From NCBI GenBank assembly GCA_024663395.1, contig JANFAH010000039.1:233501-297500 (forward strand): 64,000 nucleotides of DNA. The letters are read 5' to 3'. Positions within the stretch are counted from its first letter, which is position 1. Each line of letters begins with the position of its first letter. Both the position numbers and the translations under genes were made by a program. A model generated the notes under the pieces. The model was given only the letters and a program-made list of their open reading frames with translations, had not been told where the DNA came from and did no database searches. Below, one piece after another: positions 1 to 11,236 of the stretch. The DNA is from Pisolithus tinctorius (Eukaryota; Basidiomycota; Agaricomycetes; Boletales; Pisolithaceae).

Positions 1-1543
1 AAAGGACACAGTATAGGGTAGAAGGAGTCTCCTGAGGGCCCAAGCTTTTGTTTTTTCTCGGTTTCATTTCCACTAATGTCGTCTTAAGGATGAAATGGAG
101 TCAAGAGCACACAATGCACTCTCATAGGGTTGTGAATACGTCACTGATAGGGGGTTTACAGGTATAAAATAATCTTTGAGCTGGGTCATAGTTCTACTGC
201 CAGCTGTGTTTCGATGAGCCATTCCTACCTCGCACTGCACTCGATTTATCACCCCCTTGTTCACACATTCGAAGTGCTATGATCATCACCCGGGCTAAGA
301 GGTTGGCTTCGGAGGTGTGGAAAATCGAGGGCACAAGGTGATGGAGAAGGTATAGGAGAGTTGGCTGCAAGAGGGGGTCTCGGGGACATTGATGAGAGTG
401 AGGGAGAGGTTCAAGGAGCACAGTGCAGGTTTGGGATCAAAGGGGCACAATGATGGAGGAAGGAGTTGTTGAGTGCAGGGTGGAAGGTGACGTGAAGTAC
501 AGCGAGTGAGGGGAAGGCTAGGAGAGTCAGAGGGCAAGGGTATGAAGGAGAAGCTAGTGAGGATGGGTACAAAGCCAAGGACGTCTACACGAGGAAGGGG
601 ACGACCGAGGATGGTCAGCGTCTAAACCCCCCCTCAGATGTAGGGAACGCGAACCTTTTCCCTATGAGAAGTCACACTTCAGTTGGGTCGAAGGGAAGGT
701 TTGAGGGTGAAGGATGTAAGAGAGAGTCGAGGAGGATTCAGGCTTAGGGGTTGTGGCTGAAAAAGGGACTTGGTGTCGAAACATAGAGAGCTGACTAAGC
801 GCGCAGGTGGTCACAGTGTGTGCCATGTCACTTAACAACTACAGTACACCAGGGGGGACTGCACTACACCAGCTACCACCGTTTTACTCTGTGCTCTTGC
901 CTTTGGGAAAACACACTTCAGCTCCCCTTTCTTGCTAAGGTTCTTCTCTAGGGACAAGATATATATTTTTCTCGGGCAAGTTCCCTCTTTGTTTGTCTAA
1001 GGTACTTACCCTGCATCCAGAGCAAAGCCCCTTCAGGGTCGACCTGACTCGAGCGGAACCTACTTCTTTGGGAGTCGGAGTTCTTGGCCATCAGAAAACA
1101 CGTTCTTACAGTGGGACACCCAGAAGAAGGTTCTTGAGCACCCTGGAGACTGTAGGCTGGCTGATACCCAGCCTGGAGGCAATAGTGCAAGTAGAATGAC
1201 CATTACAGGCCAGAGAAATGATGTTTGCCTTCTGAGCAGAGGAGATGGGGTGCATAGTATAGTTGGGAAGCATTGACAACATAGACAGTGGTTAAATAGC
1301 TTGGACTGAAATGATTGCTAAGGTACAATAACCATAGCAACCATCTTTGATGATTTTTGAAATTGTTTTATGTGATATTGGTTGGATTCTGATGGATCCA
1401 ATACATAGTTACAAAATTGATTCAATGACATGGTGATTTAAATCAAGTATATTGCCATGGATACTAATTCAAATTACATAATCTTTTTTTTTTGATGGAT
1501 AGCCCTGTGCAAATGGTTTATGTCATCAACTTACACTTTGGTC
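1..1543. other. AT-rich stretch without a recognisable gene
   Basis: I see no convincing gene here. The stretch lies downstream of the 3' end of the decayed gypsy element on its coding (minus) strand and may contain more of that element. No pair of long terminal repeats or integrase motif could be recognised. The part from about 1200 to 1540 is clearly AT-rich with poly-T runs. Short open frames around 950-1200 on both strands overlap one another and have no family features. Confidence 0.4.
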
Positions 1544-2779
1544 TTATTTATCTTCATTCCTGATCAATTCAACAAACAACCCAAAATGTGCAAACATTGA
1601 ATCAATTTTGGAAGTCACTGTATTGTTCTTGACACACTCAAACAGGTTGGCCAAGATTGCATACACTCCCCATGCTCCTTTGCTGGGTTCCTCTGAAGGG
1701 CAAGCATCAGGTAGCCTATTCTCCTTTGATTTTTCCTCAGACAGGTGAGAATAAGGCATAGAGTGGTTTTTACTGCAGGCAATCTTGGGTGGAAGATGTC
1801 CTATACAAGCAAGGCAGTTTATTTTTGCTTGTTTTTGTATTTTTGTAAGTGAAAATGTAGGCAAAATGAGGCAAACTTGGGAATCCACCCCCTCCAAAAG
1901 CCAAAGGTTCATCAGGAGAACTGTGGCCACAGGGGGAGGCTCCTTGAGAGTCCCTTTATGGGACAGAATGTCAGTGGGAACTTGTAAATGACCTGCTTGC
2001 CAAGAGAAACAGATAGAATAGGATTGGATAGTGGCCACCCACTGGGCCTGCTGTGGGGTGAGTTGCTGTGGCTCCCAGTAGTACTCCAAGTTCTTGTGGT
2101 CAGTGAAGACCACAGTGGGTTCAACAGGGGACAAAAGGTAGGGTCAGAAGGCCTTCAGGGCACAGATAACAGTGAGCATTTCCAGGTCATAAACCTGGTA
2201 CCACTGTTCCACTCCTACTAGCAACTGGGATAGGTATGAGCATGGGTGCCACTCATTGTTGGCTCCTTTTTGGGCAAGGACTGCACCAGTACCAAGCTTC
2301 AAAGCATCTGTGAACAGCATGGATGGCTTCAAGAAGTCAGGGATAGTGAGGACTGGCAAGGAGCATAACAAAGTTTTAAGCTTTTCAAAAGTGGCATCCT
2401 GCTCTGGAGTCCACTGATACAAAACCCCTTTTTTGGTGAGGTCATGCAATGGCCTAGTGACACTTGAGAAGGAAGGGATGAATTTTCGATAGAAGTTGCA
2501 GAACCCAAGGAATCTTTGAAGCCCAGTAAGATTGTCAGGGGCTTCCAACATGGAAATGGTGTCAGTCTTCATTGGTGAAGTTTCCATACACCCTTTTCCA
2601 ATGATCATTCTGAGGAATTCTACTTCTTCAGCCTCAAAGCAGCACTTGCTAATCTTGAGGCAAAGTTCTTCCTTCTCACAAATTTTGAGTAACTCCCATA
2701 CCCATTTCCAGAGCTCTTTTGCATGGACCACTACATCATCCATATAACCTATGTACCTGTTTTCCTCTTTGAGATTCAA
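1544..2779 (-). pseudogene. gypsy pol, reverse transcriptase C-terminal part plus RNase H
   Basis: Two overlapping minus-strand frames (2144-2779 and 1544-2134) together cover the second half of a Ty3/gypsy polymerase. The first begins just before the catalytic YMDD box (GYMDDVVV, near 2735-2746), continues through the thumb and connection (FLGFCNFYRKFIPSFS) and enters RNase H (MLFTDALKLGTGAVLAQK). The second carries the RNase H continuation (VVFTDHKNLEYYWEPQQL) and then runs into poorly recognisable sequence where integrase should start. In the RNase H segment FTDA occupies the place of the usual FTDAS catalytic region. The switch of frame at about 2140 shows pseudogenisation. Confidence 0.85.
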
Positions 2780-4053
2780 AGGTCTTGTCCATATACCTCT
2801 GGAAAGAAGGGGGTGAGTTACATTGTCTGAAGAACATTACTGTGGGTTCAAACAACCCTCTTGGTGTGATAAATGCTCCTTTCCACTCATCCCCTTCCTT
2901 GACACAAAGGTTAGTAAAGCCCCAGTGAATATCAAACTTAGTGTAATATTTTGATTTGACCAGCTCATCAAACAGAGCCTGTGCATTAGGCAATGGGTGT
3001 GCATCTTGGATGGTATAGGAATTAAGATAGTGGTAGTCTTGGATTAGCCGCTTCTTTCCATCTTTCTTTGCCACAAAGAACACCAGTGCCACCTGAGGTG
3101 ATGTTGATGGGTGAATCTTTTTGCATTTAAGGTTTTCATCCAGGAATTCATCTAGAACTTTTAGTTCATCAGGAGACATTGGATATACCACTGCTTTCTT
3201 GGGTTTGAAATCATCTTTCAACCAGTTTTCATGATCCAATCCAGGTTGATGCTTTGGCAGTTGGATATTGTCTTCCATGAACACCTTGGCAAATTCCTTG
3301 TACTGTTCAGGTAACTGAACTTCCTCTTTACTAGAGGCAATTGCTGCCTCTAATTCTGTAGACAAGGTTGTTTTGTTAATAGTTACCTTTTCTTCTTTGG
3401 GGATGAACCCATCATCCCAACATGTAATTTTTCCAGTTTCCCAGTCCATACATGGTTTGAACTCCTTGAGGAAGGGCATCTCAAGAAGAATATATTCTTT
3501 TCCCATGAGGGGGCTGATGAAACATTGAACCTTGACCATCTGATTCTTGATCTTCATCTGAAGGGTCACTTTTTGAGTAACCCATTCCTCATCCTTCCCA
3601 GTGAAGGACATTGTCTTGAACTTCTGGTCAACCCTGTAGGTCTTGATTCCTAACTTGTCAACTATTCATTCTGAGATCAAGGAAACCTTGGCACCAGAGT
3701 CGATGCATGCCATTATACCTGCATTGTAGTCAGCCAAGATGACATATCCAAGGGGAGAACAGATTTGCATAGATTCCTCATCATCTATAGAAGTGCATTT
3801 AGCCAACAACACAGAAACAGGACTGACTGTAGCAGGTGATTCAGCAGTCCTCTTTAAAAACCCAGCAACTTCTTTTCTTCATCATTATCTTCCCTGTTGC
3901 CCACATAGGTGGTCTTGGTACCATCTTCAGCAACAACAATGCAAACATTTGAAAGTTGCTTCTTCTTACAGTCATGCTTGATGTGATCAACTTCTTGACA
4001 ATTATAACATTTAATTTCTGAGTGACAGATCTGTTGTCTTCATTTATCAACAT
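2736..4053 (-). pseudogene. gypsy zinc knuckle, protease-like and reverse transcriptase N-terminal part
   Basis: On the minus strand a CCHC knuckle (CYNCQEVDHIKHDC, near 3960-4010) is followed by an aspartic-protease-like segment with the DSGA motif at about 3690-3700. That frame is cut by an in-frame TGA shortly after it. The open stretch 2736-3611 then gives a retroviral-type protease tail and the palm of the reverse transcriptase: a FFVAKKDGKKRLIQDY segment, then motif A as KFDIHWGF. The frame is lost before the YMDD box, so reverse transcriptase is split over two frames. This is a clear relic of gag-pol and not a host gene. Confidence 0.82.
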
Positions 4054-4131
4054 CCATCACATTGGGATCTCACTGATTGCCATGGTAGGAAATGAACCTT
4101 TGCTTGTATTGCAATTCTTTTCCTTCCAGGA

Positions 4132-4716
4132 TGTCACAACCATGTCTAGACCACCCTAGACTGGCTATACCCTGGTCTTGACCAGTTGCACCCAACCCTT
4201 GCCCCAGTCCTGGCCTTAACCCCTCGACCCAGAAATGTGTTAGCTCATGAGGCACTGCAAGGCAGTGCCCAATTGAGTTGTCCACCCAGTTGGTACTAGG
4301 CCAGTGTAATACCTGGCCCAGCCAGAAGTCCTGCCCCAGTTCCTGATAAATCCTTTGTTCATAGTTTTGCTTGATAATATTCTTTGTAACATTACTTACC
4401 AATCAGTTTACTAACCATTGTTGTACCAGTGCAGACTGGTCTCTGGTGCTACATTACACTTAGGTTACCCCTAGTATTTAAGCCATAGGATAATCTGTTT
4501 AGCCTCAGTCTGAAATCAACTTAGTCTCATCATAACCCAGTCCCCTCTGTTCTCTGTCTCCTGTCTCTTGACTGGACTATGGCCCACACAAGGGAATAGT
4601 GCTGTGCCATCAGTCACTAAGTCCAACAGTCCAAATCCCCTAGTATCTCATCTACCCCCCTGACCTTCGACCAGACTCCAGACTGGCTTTGGACCAGTGA
4701 CAAACCAGACTTAACA
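4132..4716. mobile_element. Solo LTR nested in the gypsy element, 585 bp with 5-bp target duplication
   Basis: This block starts TGTCACAACC and ends ACTTAACA, so it has the TG...CA termini of an LTR. It is bounded by perfect 5-bp direct repeats, CAGGA at 4127-4131 and CAGGA at 4717-4721. It interrupts the gag frame of the older element, and removing the block with one repeat copy rejoins the flanking frame. On the minus strand a TTAAATAC box sits near the middle. No internal retrotransposon region is attached, as expected after LTR-LTR recombination. I found no second copy of this LTR in the window. Confidence 0.75.
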
Positions 4717-4721
4717 CAGGA

Positions 4722-5191
4722 TATGTTTGGTGGCAATGGCAGTCCTTGCTTCTCCTGTGGCCTGGATCCACTCACTCACCATTGAAGGTGTGTGCCCTGA
4801 ATTGAGGATCCAGTCATGATATTCTTTGGACAAACCTTTGCTGAAGAAAATCCAAGCCTCACAAGATGGCTTGCAAAGTTCTGCTTTGTTTACAAGACCC
4901 ATGAACTTGGCAATATATGCTTCCAACTCTCTTTCTCCTGCTTGATATCCAACAACTTGAGAATGGCAAGTGCAGTTTGATTGCCAGATTTGAAGGTGGC
5001 TTTGAGTCTGTTGATGGAGGTTTGGAAATCCTCATAGTAGTAGATAGACCCATCAGCAAGCTTGTGTTCATTCTGGTAATTTTCTGTGAAGGACACCACC
5101 ACTCCTTTTGTCATATATGTAAGGGTGAAGGAGATCTTGAGAGATTCCATGTTGTACACATGCCTGTTCAAGCACAGTTGTCTGCATGATG
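4722..5191 (-). pseudogene. gypsy gag-like fragment
   Basis: On the minus strand two frames separated by a frameshift near 4925 encode a capsid-type segment. It runs from about LNRHVYNMESLKISFTLTYM through a stretch rich in aromatic and polar residues to YHDWILNSGHTPSMV and a tail ending ATGEARTAIATKH, just before the nested LTR. The pattern (an alpha-helical region of about 150 residues, then a CCHC knuckle after the LTR) matches retrotransposon gag. The N-terminus and any 5' LTR are missing because the sequence changes to F-box flank at about 5321. Confidence 0.7.
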
Positions 5192-5321
5192 CTCCCTGAC
5201 ATGATGAATACAAACAAAATGCCAAAACCCCTTTCCCCCCAAAGGCTACATGACCAGACTTAATGGTCTGGTATGATTGTTGAGGACAAAGAGTTTGCAG
5301 ACCTGGCCTAATGGCATCCAG

Positions 5322-7999
5322 GAATAACAGGGGCATTTTACATAAGCAAACTAGTTTCAGTGGACCTTCCTGAGCTTCAGCTTCAATGTCAACTGTGGCT
5401 CTTGGTGTGCAAAAACTCGCAAAGTAAGATATTTCTTCTCGTTCATCTATCGCCAGCCCCTCCAAATATCGATATACTTCAAACAGTTATACTATGCAGA
5501 AGCAGCTCCATCGGCTGCGAGCCGAACTGGACAGACTACGGAAGAGAGAATATGAACTCGTACAAGAATTGTTCGACGTCCGTGCTGCGGCCGACATACA
5601 GAGCCAAAAAATCGACATGATAGTCAAAATGCAGCCAGTAGCGGTTATTGATTGTCTACCTCTAGAACTGTTCTCTCGGATTCTCCACTTCGCTCTTTCC
5701 ATGACTAGTCAGCACGAGTGGCGCCTACATCCCCGTCAGAAACAACAACTCGCAGGGGTATCTCGCCGGTGGAGGGACGTCATTCTGAACACTCCATCCC
5801 TACGGTCTACTATCTACATGTGTCCTATTTGAGCCCTGCCAGACGTGGAGATACATGTGGAAAGGAGCCGCGACCATCCGCTTGACATTATAGTTTTCGA
5901 GTGGTCGTACAGCGACGGATTTGTTGCATTTCTTCATCCCATTCTTCCCTATACACACCGTTGGCGCAGCCTTACTATCTACACTGGTGTGGCAGACCCA
6001 CACTCCCTTCTCCATGATCTCAGCGAGCTATCTTTTCCCTGTCTCAAACGCGTAAATGTCCAAAGTTCACGGAGATTTGATGTCGAATTTCCCACCGCAG
6101 ATAGCACTCCTGTCCTCGATCAATTAATTCTCCAAAATTGTCGCCTTCCAAAGAGTTTGCTCCCTTCTCTGGAAAAGCTGACGACCCTTACGCTCTGCGG
6201 AGAGATAGGCCACTGGCAACTCGAACCACAGTCTGTTCGTTTACCATTGCTGAGATCGCTCACAATAGACGTCGACAATCCGGGCATGCTACTGAAGGCG
6301 ATCGTAGCCCCGGAACTTTCTTGCTTTGATTTCAATTTCGATGAATCGGCCGCAGTTTTCGGCGGGATTCCTTCCGCATTCAACAAGGTTCATTATGTTT
6401 GTCTCCGTTCTTCGACTAGGGACCCCATTGCAACAGTGTGCCAGGCGTTCCCTAATGTACGCCACTTCGAAATGGGAGAACATGCATGCGGATTTTTCTA
6501 TGGTTTGAGGGAAAGGACTGACCTCTGGGTCGACCTGGAATCTATAACTCTTCGCTCTCTACGTATAGACGTCTTGGAAGGGACAGTCAATGAACTTCGA
6601 GAATGGTTTCGGCAACGGAAACCGACGGCAAAACCATTACATGTGCGGTTCACACGTATCAAGAATCCTACGTGCTGGAAGAGGACAGGGCATCTTCTTT
6701 CAATGCTTTATGACTCATTACACGAATATTGTACCTTCGAGGTCGGCCGGTTCCCAATCATGGAGCAAACGAAGGTGACTTCTTTGACTCCTACACTTCA
6801 TATGGTATGCAAATTCACCCATGGTGAATCCTGACTTTAATGTTCCTTCCTCACAATATTTATGATACAGGATCTCCCAGGCGTTCCATCTTGCGTTGTC
6901 AATGCGCGTCTGGAGCAGGACGTTCCTTGGCGGGAATCGACAGATGACTTTCAGGACGTATCGGAAGATGAATCTAGTGACGTCGCAAAGGATGATGATT
7001 TCGAGGACAAGTGGGATGATTGGTGGGCAGATTCGGACGTCGATTATGGTGATCAATGATTTGTCCCTCGCGCTGAGGAACATCGATTTTGTTCTGGCTT
7101 AGCCGACGATATTCCACATAGAAGCTTTCGCGCACACCGTAATCGTGCTTGCGATCGTCAATAACTACTGACATAAAACTCTTGCGTTCAGTTGTTCCCA
7201 CGTAGTCGGACTCCAAAATCTTTGTTAGTTTGTCAGTGTCTCATCATGGTTGCGGAGCGTAAAACCTGTTTTACGGATCCCCTCGTTCTAGCGGGGTCGG
7301 CCATGAGGGCGGCTGGTGATGACACAGAACTTCCGCGTGCACGTTGGCCCAACTGAAGGGGTAGTGAGTAGATATGAGGTCCGAAGTGCGGGCAGAGCGG
7401 TGCCGACATCTATCGATCCAAATTTATCTGACTGTCCACTCAGCTCTTAGTATCGCCCAATGGCCAGAGGATGGATCCAGGTATATCACGACCACCGATT
7501 AAGCAACCATTAATAGGAAGTCCAGATTCCAGTCTACTATGTGGGACTGGAATTCAGAGCATGCATCGCACTTAAGTACTCACGGTCGGTATTGGAACGT
7601 GCATCCTCAACACAGGTGCCGTTTTCAGTGCTACTGGGGGTCACTGTATGATGCGATCAGGGAAGCAGACCTCACCGAGAGCATTAATGCCTACCGCCGT
7701 GGAGTCAGTAGCTTTCTGTCTCCTTCGATATATGACCTTCTGACGCACCGCTTAGCAATATCTGTTGAGACCAGTTCCACGCCTCCCAAGCCACGACGAG
7801 TCGTGTTAAGGATGTCCCTCGGTACTATCGACGATCAAAGGAGTGCGAAACGGCTCGCGTAGCATAGGGTCATGATCAATATGTCTTCCTTCCCTTCTTC
7901 ATGCGTGGGCAGAGAATCGGACATATTCGCCGAGTGGACTGTCCCGTCATGGGAGATACGTTCTTGTTATTTCCGATCCTCGTTCCAAATACGCATGTA
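5322..7999 (+). repeat. Inverted-repeat arm A1 (F-box gene and flanks)
   Basis: From 'aataacaggggcattttac' at about 5322 to 'ccaaatacgcatgtat' at about 7999 this sequence is present again in inverted orientation at 16769-20160. The similarity covers the F-box gene, its promoter-side flank and about 900 bp downstream. Arm A2 differs by many substitutions, by one inserted block of about 600 bp (17048-17652) and by a tandem duplication at its inner end. The two arms face each other across the PPR and VPS9 genes. Confidence 0.9.
5494..7059 (+). pseudogene. F-box/LRR-like gene, copy A1, broken by a nonsense codon
   Basis: This is the paralogue of the intact gene at 18425-19990. Exons would be 5494-6804 and 6871-7059, with a GTATGC...ACAG intron between them. 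The N-terminus is a coiled coil (LHRLRAELDRLRKREYELVQ), followed by an F-box (LPLELFSRILHF ... VSRRWRDVILNTPSL) and a leucine-rich, repeat-like body. At 5830-5832 the codon is TGA where the partner copy has TGG (Trp), so translation stops inside the domain after 112 residues. The remaining frame is open from 5833 to the acidic C-terminus. The single nonsense change suggests recent loss, or sequencing error. F-box proteins are substrate receptors of SCF ubiquitin ligases. The target is unknown. Confidence 0.8.
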
Positions 8000-8243
8000 T
8001 GTGTACCAGTATAAGTGTATTCTTGTGCTGCTCGATGCAAATTAATACGGAGGTTATACTCTAGGGGAATGCACAACCATTCACGTTGGCAATACGGTTC
8101 CAAGTGCGACTGGGGTGCAGAGAACGACTGGCACTCACGATCAGTGTTGCTACGTACGTCCTCATCGCCACAGGAGTTGATGAGAAATGAAACGCCGTCA
8201 TCGGGGCACCATAGCGCGTCGCTCCACGCTGTAGGTCCGACCC
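7060..8243. other. 3' flank of F-box arm A1, no supported gene
   Basis: Up to about 7999 this is the non-coding remainder of inverted-repeat arm A1. Short open frames here (for example 7539-7862) are not conserved as frames in the partner arm, which argues against a protein. From 8000 to 8243 unique sequence leads into the 3' end of the PPR gene. Confidence 0.5.
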
Positions 8244-11161
8244 TCAATCGACGTCCTCAACCTCGGCACCAGCCCACCTCGAATTACCCTTCAAAACACG
8301 TTCCCTCCGCTGCTTCAGTAACCCCTTGTATGCCTCGCAGACCCACTTTACATACCCTACGTCCTTTGTCCGGCGTAGCGCTACCAGTCGATGATGCAAC
8401 AGCTCGACGTCGGAGAAACCGATGATAGGTGGGACGCGGTCATCCTTGGGGCCAACGGGAGAAGTAAGTCGGACAAGGGGCTTTGCCACGGAATGAGATG
8501 GAGTCGTAGTAGGTATCAGTGAAGGCGAGGATGGGTGAATAGGTTTGGGATTCGTGAGTGTGACTCGTGTCGATAGAATTGGAGGTTTCGCGAATAGAGA
8601 GAAAGTGGGTGATTTGTGAACAGCCGGCGTTAATGTTGTAGACTCGGAACTCTTATCCGATGTGACACTTCCAACCCCGAATGGAAGTACTGCCTTGGGA
8701 GGATACCGATCCACGAACGCCCGCAATAATATCAATGCACCGTCGACGTCTTCATTCCTACCAAGACCCATCAGTCAACGACACCACAGAATGAACGCCG
8801 TAAACACTCACAATATTAGAACCCGTCTCATAGCTGCGTGAACCCTCTCCACCATCCTCGCCCACCTCCCCACATCACTGTACCCCTCTGTCTCTGCTCT
8901 CGCCTCTACCCTCTCCCATTCCGTCCACAACTCCCGCGCCCACGATAACACGGCACCCCTCTCCTCCTTCTTCGCCACCGCACATCGCTCGAGAGCATCG
9001 AGATAGGTGTGTGCATCGCCTCGGAGTATTCCGCTCTGATTTGGCGTGCCAAAAAGCGACCGGAACACCTCGATCGAGCGCTCGATGCTCGCGTGCACGT
9101 AGAAGACGGCTAAGTAAGCGTTTACCAATGCGGGTTTAAGTTCGATATTTGCAAATTTGCCTGCAAGAGGGTCGTCTACGTACGTGCCTTGATCTGAGAA
9201 ATGGGATTTAGGAATTGTGTTAGAGCTGGTGTCTTGGATGATGCGGTCGAACAGCGCTTGTACTTCTGCCAGAACGTCTGAATGTGTTTGCGGTGGAAGC
9301 GGGGGGAATGACGGGGTGGAATTGGTAGGCAGTTGATCCGGTAGAAGCGGAGGCTCTGCCTGCAATGCATCTGCCTCATTCTGTGCCAGCGGATTGGGTT
9401 GAGAAACAGTGTCCAGGAGTCGAGTAGCAGTTCGGCTGAACGGCGGCTTGTACGACGCATATGTATGGAATATATGCGTTAGCATTTTGGGATCCACACC
9501 GCTCGTTCTTGTATTGCCCCCGTCCTCTGGTGTGTCGGAACGCAGAGCCTCTGCAAGAATCCACCGTGCCCTGTTCAGATCCCCAACGCGCTTGCATCCC
9601 TCCAGCAGCGCACACCACATCCGCCTCTGATTTCTCCCTCGCTCCGGATACTTTTCTTTCATTTCTCTCGCTAGCCGCATCCCCTCGCTTAACCACCCCT
9701 CACCTGCTCGTCCTAGTACCAACACGATCGCCTCGTAAGCTCCTCGGGTAGGTTCGACTCCGTTCTCCTGCATTTCGGTCCACAAATCTAGGGCTCGCTC
9801 CGGCTCAACACGACCGCCTGCAGAGCCACAGGCACGTATCATCACCGCATATAGATATGCATCGGGAGTCGGATGGGCTACATATCGCATGTGAGCGAAT
9901 AAATCCCATGCATGCGCACGGGCCGCTGATTGACCTAGTCGGGGATCTGACGACGGATGTGTTTGGACGTTAAAGAGCGCAGAAATGGCCCGGGTGTAGG
10001 ATTTTACGGGGGCGAAGTGACCGGATGCTTCGTAGTTGTGTAGCACATCGAGTGCAGCAGTCGGGAAGACAGGACGAGTGGAGACGCCCAGATCTGGGAA
10101 CCCCGAAGGAGTGTGGTGACTGGCTCGGAGGTGAGCTTTCACGTGTAAGTCTCGTTGTGTTTCGGTGGGTGGTCCTTCTATGAGTCAACTATCGGGTAAG
10201 CATGAGGAATGGAGTATCACTGTACCTGACAGGATGCGATGCATTAGCGATTCCAGATGGGTCGTATCTCCTTTCGAGGCATATACTCCGAGCACGTGGT
10301 TCACAGCCTCTTCCGGGATGGTTAATCCCGCTTTCTGAGAGTGCTTGAGCCTTTGAGCATTTAATGGTTTTCATAATACGCACCTGCATGAGAAGAAGGG
10401 TTCTCTCGGCAGCGTCAACGTCATTCTCATACACCTATTCGAACGACCGAGTGAACATGTGGAAAGCATAACTGAAGTAGTACATACGCAACATCTTACG
10501 ACCGACAACCACTCCGTTTTAGACATTACAGTTGCGAATGCGGGGATAGCCTCACGGTCGACTTTTGGGAGTGCGGTGTCGACTGAGGCCACGAGACACT
10601 GCAGTTTAGCTATTGCACTTTCTATAAGGTCTAAAACGCGCCGGTGTCCATGTTCTGACTGGATAAGGGGTGGTGCAAACGTCGTGACGCTTTCACGTCG
10701 GACAGCCAACCTCCGCGTGAGGCCATTGTCGGCATCGTCTGGAATCGTGGCAGTTGGGGTAAGTCTGGCTTCTATCCGTTTCAGAGCCGCAAAATCCTCT
10801 TCACTAAGCGTCTCCGTCGGATCCGACGTACACACATCTTGGGAGGGAGAGCCTGTGGGAATGAGGTCGCGGTAAAGCACATACAATTCGTCGTCCGAGT
10901 ATGCAACGGACGCGGAACCGGGTGGATTTTCAGCAGTCTATTTGAGGGTGTGTCAATAGAGAGACCAGGTAACATCAGTCCACACACCTGAACAGCGCTG
11001 ATAATGTTCCAAGTGACGTTGTGCAGTGCCTGTATTTTCTTCTCGAGTGACGCAGGACCATGGTAGACGATTGGGGCCTGCTGTGGGTGTGGCCTGAGTT
11101 GTACTGCGGCTATTTGGTGTATTCTGCGTGGTACGCCAACTGCACGCGGGACCACCCTCAT
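8244..11161 (-). CDS. Pentatricopeptide repeat (PPR) protein, probably mitochondrial
   Basis: Six exons read on the minus strand: 10988-11161, 10488-10937, 10384-10434, 10226-10334, 8812-10177 and 8244-8757. Introns are 48-54 bp with GT-AG ends; phases join to give 887 residues. The N-terminus (MRVVPRAVGVPRRIHQIAAV) is rich in Arg and lacks acidic residues, as in mitochondrial presequences. Helical hairpin repeats are clearest at about residues 340-460 (DAYLYAVMIRACGSAGG, ALDLWTEMQENGVEPTRGAY, RMWCALLEGCKRVGDLNRAR). A degenerate repeat lies earlier (YENDVDAAERTLLLMQ). PPR proteins bind organellar RNA and act in its stability, processing or translation; the target here cannot be told. An upstream ATG is followed at once by a stop, so MRVV is the best start. 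It is divergent from the VPS9 gene, about 75 bp away. Confidence 0.82.
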
Positions 11162-11236
11162 ATTTTCAGAGTTGGGTGCATCCTTGACGGGGGTCCGAAG
11201 ATTTCTCTCGGTGGATTATGTCAGCAGCAACCCCTT
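11162..11236. promoter_or_regulatory. Putative bidirectional promoter between PPR and VPS9 genes
   Basis: If the starts chosen for the two flanking genes are right, only about 75 bp separate the divergent start codons, so the pair would share a very compact promoter. No TATA box or named motif is evident. The VPS9 start is tentative, which limits this call. Confidence 0.3.

Larger units (their letters stand above)
1544..5321 (-). mobile_element. Decayed Ty3/gypsy LTR retrotransposon, 5'-truncated, minus strand
   Basis: Reading leftwards on the minus strand gives, in order, a gag-like segment, a CCHC zinc knuckle, an aspartic-protease-like segment, reverse transcriptase and RNase H. This is the Ty3/gypsy gag-pol order. 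The reading frame is broken several times, and only a doubtful stub of integrase-like sequence remains near 1550-1700. Base composition is AT-richer than the surrounding genes. On the right it ends abruptly at about 5321, where the F-box inverted-repeat arm begins, with no room for a 5' LTR. The left end is unresolved. It is an old, non-autonomous relic, further interrupted by a solo LTR at 4132-4716. Confidence 0.85.

Noticed and set aside
948..1199. 80-codon minus-strand and 68-codon plus-strand frames
   Set aside because: They overlap each other on opposite strands, show no family features and lie beside a decayed retroelement.
7539..7862. 107-codon plus-strand frame in arm A1
   Set aside because: The frame is not preserved in the duplicated arm A2, where the same DNA is interrupted by a 600-bp block and indels; no motif is seen.
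9409..9751. Plus-strand frames of 73-96 codons
   Set aside because: They are antisense to the large PPR exon and unsupported by motifs.
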